A stretch of DNA of 64,000 bases, from the NCBI GenBank assembly GCA_900660155.1, contig CABFPE010000036.1, forward strand, positions 1,363,517 through 1,427,516, in the 5' to 3' direction. The notes beneath the pieces were generated by a model that saw only the letters and a list, made by a program, of their open reading frames with translations, searched no databases and had not been told where the DNA came from. Every line of letters starts with the position of its first letter. Positions within the stretch are counted from its first letter, which is position 1. The translations under genes and the position numbers were made by a program. Shown here piece by piece: positions 59,400 through 64,000 of the stretch. The DNA comes from Hofstenia miamia (taxonomy: Eukaryota; Xenacoelomorpha; Acoela; Hofsteniidae).

Positions 59400-60402
59400 T
59401 CAATAAAAATATAGTTTATATTTTTAGTAAAGAATCGCAATTTTTTATCAACAATTGTCAAATTATAAAATAATTCCCAATCTAAGCTTAATAATTGGCT
59501 TAGCAAAGTATTTTGGTTGTAATTACTTTTGCAATGAACGCAATGATATTCTATTTTTGTAGCTTAATCTCTTGTTTTTTGGATTGCACATGTTAATAGA
59601 TGATCGGAGATCAAACAATCTTCTACAAAGTATTCAAAATTATTTATTTCTTTTGTGTCACAAATAATGTAATCTATTAATGAAAAACTTTTTGAATTAA
59701 TATTTGTATCTGTATTTACTGGTTTCATATAATAGATATTTATTATATCATGAATATTTTTACGTTCTGTTGTATTTAGATAACTTTGATTGTAATCACC
59801 CATTAGCATAATTGCTGTAGATATTTTTGAGGACTTGTTAATTTCCTTAAACATTGCTTTTATAAATTTTCCTATATGATGGTCTATTACTACAGTAACT
59901 AATATTAATTAGCTTGGTATATCAATTTATCTTTACTTCAATGCATAAACTTTCGAATTTTGAATTTTACAATAAATGTCTGTTCTTTCTTTTGCTTTTA
60001 AATTATTGGAACTGATGGGAAAACACCTCCACCTCTTTATTTTTTGTTAATGCATTGCTTCTAATTTTTAGTGAAAAATAATAGATCTATATTTATATTT
60101 CGTAGTTTATCATCGTTTTTTAGCCATGTTTCTGTAATTCCAAAAGAGAGAAAGTTTAAATCAAAATTGTTTAATTGATCATAAAATTTATCATATTTAT
60201 TTGTAATAATTTGAAAGTTAATATTTATGTATTTTCTTTGACATTTATTATTGAGATCTAATTTTTCTTTTAATTGCGTAAATGTTCGCATACTGGAATA
60301 ACAATTAATCGAGAAAATTGACAACTTGCTTTGAAACTGACTCTTGTCCATACTATCTAGTGTCATTGACCTTGAGACCATTGAATTTAGAACGAAAATC
60401 AT
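59400..60402 (-). mobile_element. LINE endonuclease half of the interrupted element
   Basis: Minus-strand LNFLSFGITETWLKNDD (N-terminal EN block with ITETWL) and AIMLMGDYNQSYL, then FSLIDYIICDTKE and EDCLISDHLLTCAI (catalytic SDH). The order and strand fit the RT piece at 57375-57985. Confidence 0.75.
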
Positions 60403-61381
60403 TGATTTGTAGAAAAAGGTTATCTATTTGAAAGCACAAAATAATACGCATGGAAAATTCTAATTCATTCCTAGTGGAACCTTAACTTTTGAATAGCGAG
60501 CTATCATTGTCTTGCAGCTGTCACACTGATGTGATAACTTATTTGGCATAGTGTATTCTTCAAATGTATTAGTTTGAAACATTTTTTTGATCAAAGACGT
60601 AAAATTTCATCAAACGGGCCAGCATGTATTCAGAGCACTAAATATTTATTTTGTAAACTATTTAAAACCTAATATAATTAATCTTAAAATTAATCCTACA
60701 AAATTTCTGTTGGAGTATTTTGCTAAATAGCACAAAACTGACAATTTTCCTATTGAATTGTCTTGCTCTCTATTGGCCAGCGATGAAAATAGTAGGAAGC
60801 ATTTTAGAAAATAATCAAAATCTTGTCCTGCTGCAGAATAGAATATTGGCGACACTATAAATTCTACCAGATATAATTCAACTACGATAAACTTTCAAGA
60901 TTTTTTGAAATTCATAAACTTCGGTAATGCCAAAAACTATTTTTAAGTAATGTGCAAAATGTACAATATTTGAAAATTTAAATTTGTGAAATTGTGTCTT
61001 GTATTTCGTTTGAATCACGAATTTATGATTTAAAAACAAAAATGCAAATAATGAGTGTCATTTTTGATACATTAAGCTGCCAAAAATCATTCTTCATTTT
61101 TTATAACCAACATTCTTTAGTAAATTTAAATCTATTGAATTTGCAAATATCTTGAAATAAAGACGTGAAACTTATCACATTCCTCGGTGAAAATGAAATT
61201 TTGTAATTTCTTTATTGCAAACAATATTAGGTTTCTGCGATCAAAATCATTAATTGTTAAGCTTAAATGCTTAGAGGTCTCACATTTAACTCTTTTACAG
61301 TCTATGTATTTAAATTACAAAAAATTCTGATACAAAATCAACACAAATTTCCTAGAAGATCAATTTGAAGAATGCAAACAA
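60403..61381. other. Spacer, no gene recognised
   Basis: AT-rich. The part near 61381 should be the 3' UTR of the calcyphosine-like gene. Confidence 0.4.
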
Positions 61382-62176
61382 TTAAATATCTCTGTGATAA
61401 ACGCCTAATTTGTCTTGGCCGACTTTTAAGGAACACTGTAAATCGGTACCACCACGGCTGAAGTCTTTTCGCGAAGTTTTATGCCCTAATGATTCCATTA
61501 GGTCTTTCGGCTTATAGCCTTTGGAATTAGATGTTTTTGGTCTTTCATTTAGCCTCCAAGCTTTTTCCATTGTTAACGCAAAATATGCATCACTGTCAAT
61601 GCTTGCGCTGATCCCAGCATAATATGAGAAGAATTCTTCTCGTGTCACAATACCATCTTTGTTGCTAGGAGAGTCAAAATTATAAAGGAATTGAGTTAAA
61701 ATTTGTTCTTTGGTCATTTCACCTGATATGTATTTAGGGTGGCAGGAAACGTCGAAAACATCTTTTAAGTCATCTATAGTTATTTTACCAGAATTGTCCT
61801 TATCGAGCTTCTGAAATGCCTTTTCTACAATGGCCTTCCTTTTTTCATTGTAGTAAGACTCTTGAAGTTTCATTAGAAATTCATTATAATCTATGGACCC
61901 AGATTTGTCAGAGTCGAATGCTTCAAATGCTGATTTCAGTTCACCCGCAGAGAAGTGACAACCCAGTTCTGCAATTCCTTTTTTAAATTCAGGCATACTA
62001 ATTTTTTCTGATTTATCGTCGTCCATAATCCTAAATCTTACTCCAATGTTTTTTATGCCGGCTGCTCCACGCTGTAAACATTTTAGTTTGATTATTTCTA
62101 CAGGATCTGTGCATGTCCTCAACTGTGCATTAACTTTTTCTTTTAATTCTTTGTCATGACGCGCTGTTGAGACCAT
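61382..62176 (-). CDS. CAPSL: Calcyphosine-like EF-hand protein
   Basis: A single-exon frame of 264 aa (human CAPSL about 208). It starts at the ATG of MVSTARHD; the frame is open six codons further but without another ATG. Family blocks: CLQRGAAGIKNIGVRFRIMD; EF1 DDDKSEKISMPE; EF2 DSDKSGSIDYNE; EF3 DKDNSGKITIDD; and the irregular EF4 region NFDSPSNKDGIVTREEF, followed by YYAGISASIDSDAYF, all close to vertebrate calcyphosines. EF1 and EF2 have full ligand sets; EF3 ends in Asp instead of Glu. After EKAWRL, where human CAPSL ends, the protein goes on for about 53 aa (KPKDLMESLGHKTSRKDFSR). Family role: cytosolic Ca2+ sensor, often enriched in ciliated cells. CAPS and CAPSL cannot be firmly separated. 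Confidence 0.85.
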   Translation of the reverse strand: MVSTARHDKELKEKVNAQLRTCTDPVEIIKLKCLQRGAAGIKNIGVRFRIMDDDKSEKISMPEFKKGIAELGCHFSAGELKSAFEAFDSDKSGSIDYNEFLMKLQESYYNEKRKAIVEKAFQKLDKDNSGKITIDDLKDVFDVSCHPKYISGEMTKEQILTQFLYNFDSPSNKDGIVTREEFFSYYAGISASIDSDAYFALTMEKAWRLNERPKTSNSKGYKPKDLMESLGHKTSRKDFSRGGTDLQCSLKVGQDKLGVYHRDI

Positions 62177-62484
62177 TTTATTTCTAACGTCCACTTAAAA
62201 TATTTACGTTATGTCACTATGGAAACAAATTCAGTCCACAGTAAATAGCGCACAATTCCATCTGTGATTTTAGCATCGCTATAATTAGCTAGAAATTATG
62301 CCATACTGAATGAAGGCGGATAGTATTTTATTCTTTCCTTTGTACAAAACTTCTTAAAACTGGATTTCCTCTCTGATTATGCACACGCTGATACAAAAAT
62401 ACGCTAATTAAGGAATGGCAATGATATACACATATACAGTATCTACATATACAGAAGTTTTCGCAACACAATTACTTCTTAATA

Positions 62485-62510
62485 TCAGCATATATATATA
62501 TATATATATA

Positions 62511-62546
<36 letters not shown>
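62485..62546. repeat. (AT)n microsatellite
   Basis: Two AT runs separated by a short CACTATAT break. Confidence 0.95.
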
Positions 62547-62549
<3 letters not shown>

Positions 62550-62839
62550 TTTAGCATTGGACCCTTGCTAGTCATGAAGTTTTGCTAAGAGCCAAGCTTA
62601 ATAAAAGTTTGCAAGCCGAAACCTGGCTCTCAATGTAAATAATTGTATGCTTTTGCGTAACGTTTTTTCCTAAAATCAACCTAAAATTAGTAATTTATGT
62701 AATCTTATTTATCTTATTTTAAAGTTACTTGAGAGGAGGGAAGCTGATTGGATTAAATTAGTAGAGAGATGCAAGATGTTTTCCAGCAAGGCAGAAAACG
62801 CTTAGAGAAGCAAATGTAGGAGAAGAGATGCTTTAAATG

Positions 62840-64000
62840 GATGGAAAGAGTTGATCAAGTTTCATGGATAACAAAGGATGGGACGCCATCAGGATAGCAA
62901 GGACCAGACAATTTACCAGGCCTTAAGCATGAGGGAAATATCATGGGCGTTGAAGACAATGTCACATCCGCGAATCAGCGGAGAGGTGGCAGGAGGACCA
63001 GTACAGAGAGAGACAGGATCAAAAAAATTCGAGGAGAAATAGGCATTGAATAGATCAGCCTTCTCCAGATCCGAATGAGCAGAAAGATTGTTTCAATGCA
63101 ACCTGAGGAGGTCAGGTTTGGAATGCAGGTAACGCAAGAAAGCATAAGAGTCTTGAAGAGATCCAGATGAGAAGCTGGACAACAGAGAGATTTTGTCAAG
63201 TTCCATGAACTTGATGACGTCTTTGGTGAGAGAAGAGAGTTTCGAAGAATCGGAAGGACTGTAACGGCGCTTGAAAGATTCGAGTTTATTCAAAGAGTCT
63301 ACAGTAAAGAATGAGAAATAGAAAGAGAGAGAAATACGCCTTTTTCCGACGACGATGAACAAAGGATGAAATTACTTGGCGAAGGAAGGTGTACCAGTCA
63401 TCAGCAGAGAAAGAGTCATTAAAAATGGGAAATGAAGAAGAGAAGCAGCATTTAGAGGTACAAAGTCACTGTTAGATCGAGCATATTGAGGAGTGGCAGG
63501 ACAAGTAGATGGGGTAATAGAATTGACAGACAGGCTGAAGTGAACAAATGAGTGATCAAACAGTTCTTCCAGAACAGGGACCACAGAGGTGTCAAAAATA
63601 CGATCAGGGTGAGAGCACAAAACCAAGTCAAGAAGAGAGGAGCGGGAACTAGGAGAAAATACCAGTTGTTCAAGAGAGTAGGAATCAAAAAGATCCAGAA
63701 CAACGGATTCATAGGCGTCGTTAGAGTCAAGTGCATTCCAACAAACATTACGGAGGTTGAAGTCACCACAGATGAGGAGATGAGGAGGAGTGGGAAATCC
63801 ATGTTGATGAGAGAGAGTGATAGACTGATCATGAAAGTACTCAAGCATGGATGAAAAATCACCAGGGGAATACGAAAAGACTGCTGGAAGGAGGGTTGTA
63901 AATACAGAGAAGAGAAATAATGTGATCACTGAGAACAACAGCACAACCGCAACAGAAATCAAAGGAAAAAGACTCATGGAGAGGGGGTGGATGTCAAGGT
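62840..64000 (-). mobile_element. LINE, endonuclease and RT start, runs off the window
   Basis: On the minus strand from the window edge: LICGDFNLRNVCWNALDSND and SSRSSLLDLVLCSHPDRIFD, then LFDHSFVHFSLSV (APE endonuclease), a linker with SFKRRYSPSDSSKLSSLTKD, and near 62900 a YPDGVPSFVIHE block (RT start). It is markedly less AT-rich than the rest of the window, with frequent GGA and GAG words, which suggests a younger insertion. A few frame breaks are present. Confidence 0.8.

Noticed and set aside
62560-62640. Possible second hammerhead-like motif (AAGCCGAAACC after CATGAAG)
   Set aside because: The CUGANGA core is not present and I could not form helix II, so it does not meet the pattern.

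Overview
This window looks like nuclear DNA from an invertebrate animal. It is very AT-rich, its genes have spliceosomal introns with GT/AG ends, and it carries metazoan genes for ciliary proteins (CFAP58, a calcyphosine-like protein), ER-phagy (TEX264), a LAMMER kinase (CLK) and a carbohydrate sulfotransferase. A tunicate would fit, because of compact same-strand gene runs with acceptor-like sites just before start codons, but the sequence does not prove it. All gene names rest on protein features I recognised by eye; no search was run.

Layout: 1.4-12.5 kb is a minus-strand run read CLK, then HACD3, then TEX264. At 12.6-14.9 kb is a rearranged patch holding an extra copy of the first CLK exon between pieces of a Penelope-like element. 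At 17.4-27.9 kb is CCT8 on the plus strand in 11 exons (547 aa, against 548 in human). Its two long introns carry hAT-type MITEs, a Penelope 3' fragment, an apparent false duplication and a Tc1 element. At 28.2-30.4 kb is the most unusual object: a decayed element with a recombinase-like reading frame flanked by repeated GCGAGATATATCT motifs and interrupted by a small hAT MITE with a perfect 8-bp target duplication. At 30.6-36.0 kb are several LINE remnants and an assembly gap.

At 36.2-48.1 kb is a minus-strand carbohydrate sulfotransferase whose first and last exons are about 10.7 kb apart. The intron holds a CR1/L2-like LINE (esterase-type ORF1, 2A-like motif, endonuclease, RT C-terminus), a piggyBac element inside that LINE, other LINE pieces and a hAT MITE. 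At 51.4-57.3 kb is a plus-strand pair: a 343-aa N-terminal-only relative of CFAP58, then full-length CFAP58 (966 aa), both without introns. At 57.4-60.4 kb one LINE lies inside another of opposite strand. At 61.4-62.2 kb is an intronless calcyphosine-like gene on the minus strand, and the window ends in a less AT-rich LINE.

The host genes do not form one pathway. CFAP58 and the calcyphosine-like gene suggest ciliary expression, TEX264 and HACD3 are ER membrane proteins, CLK regulates splicing and CCT8 is a chaperonin subunit. Single N bases at 20516, 26353, 26759, 28222 and 30669, each between repeated or mosaic stretches, look like automatic contig joins, so repeat copy numbers near them should not be trusted.
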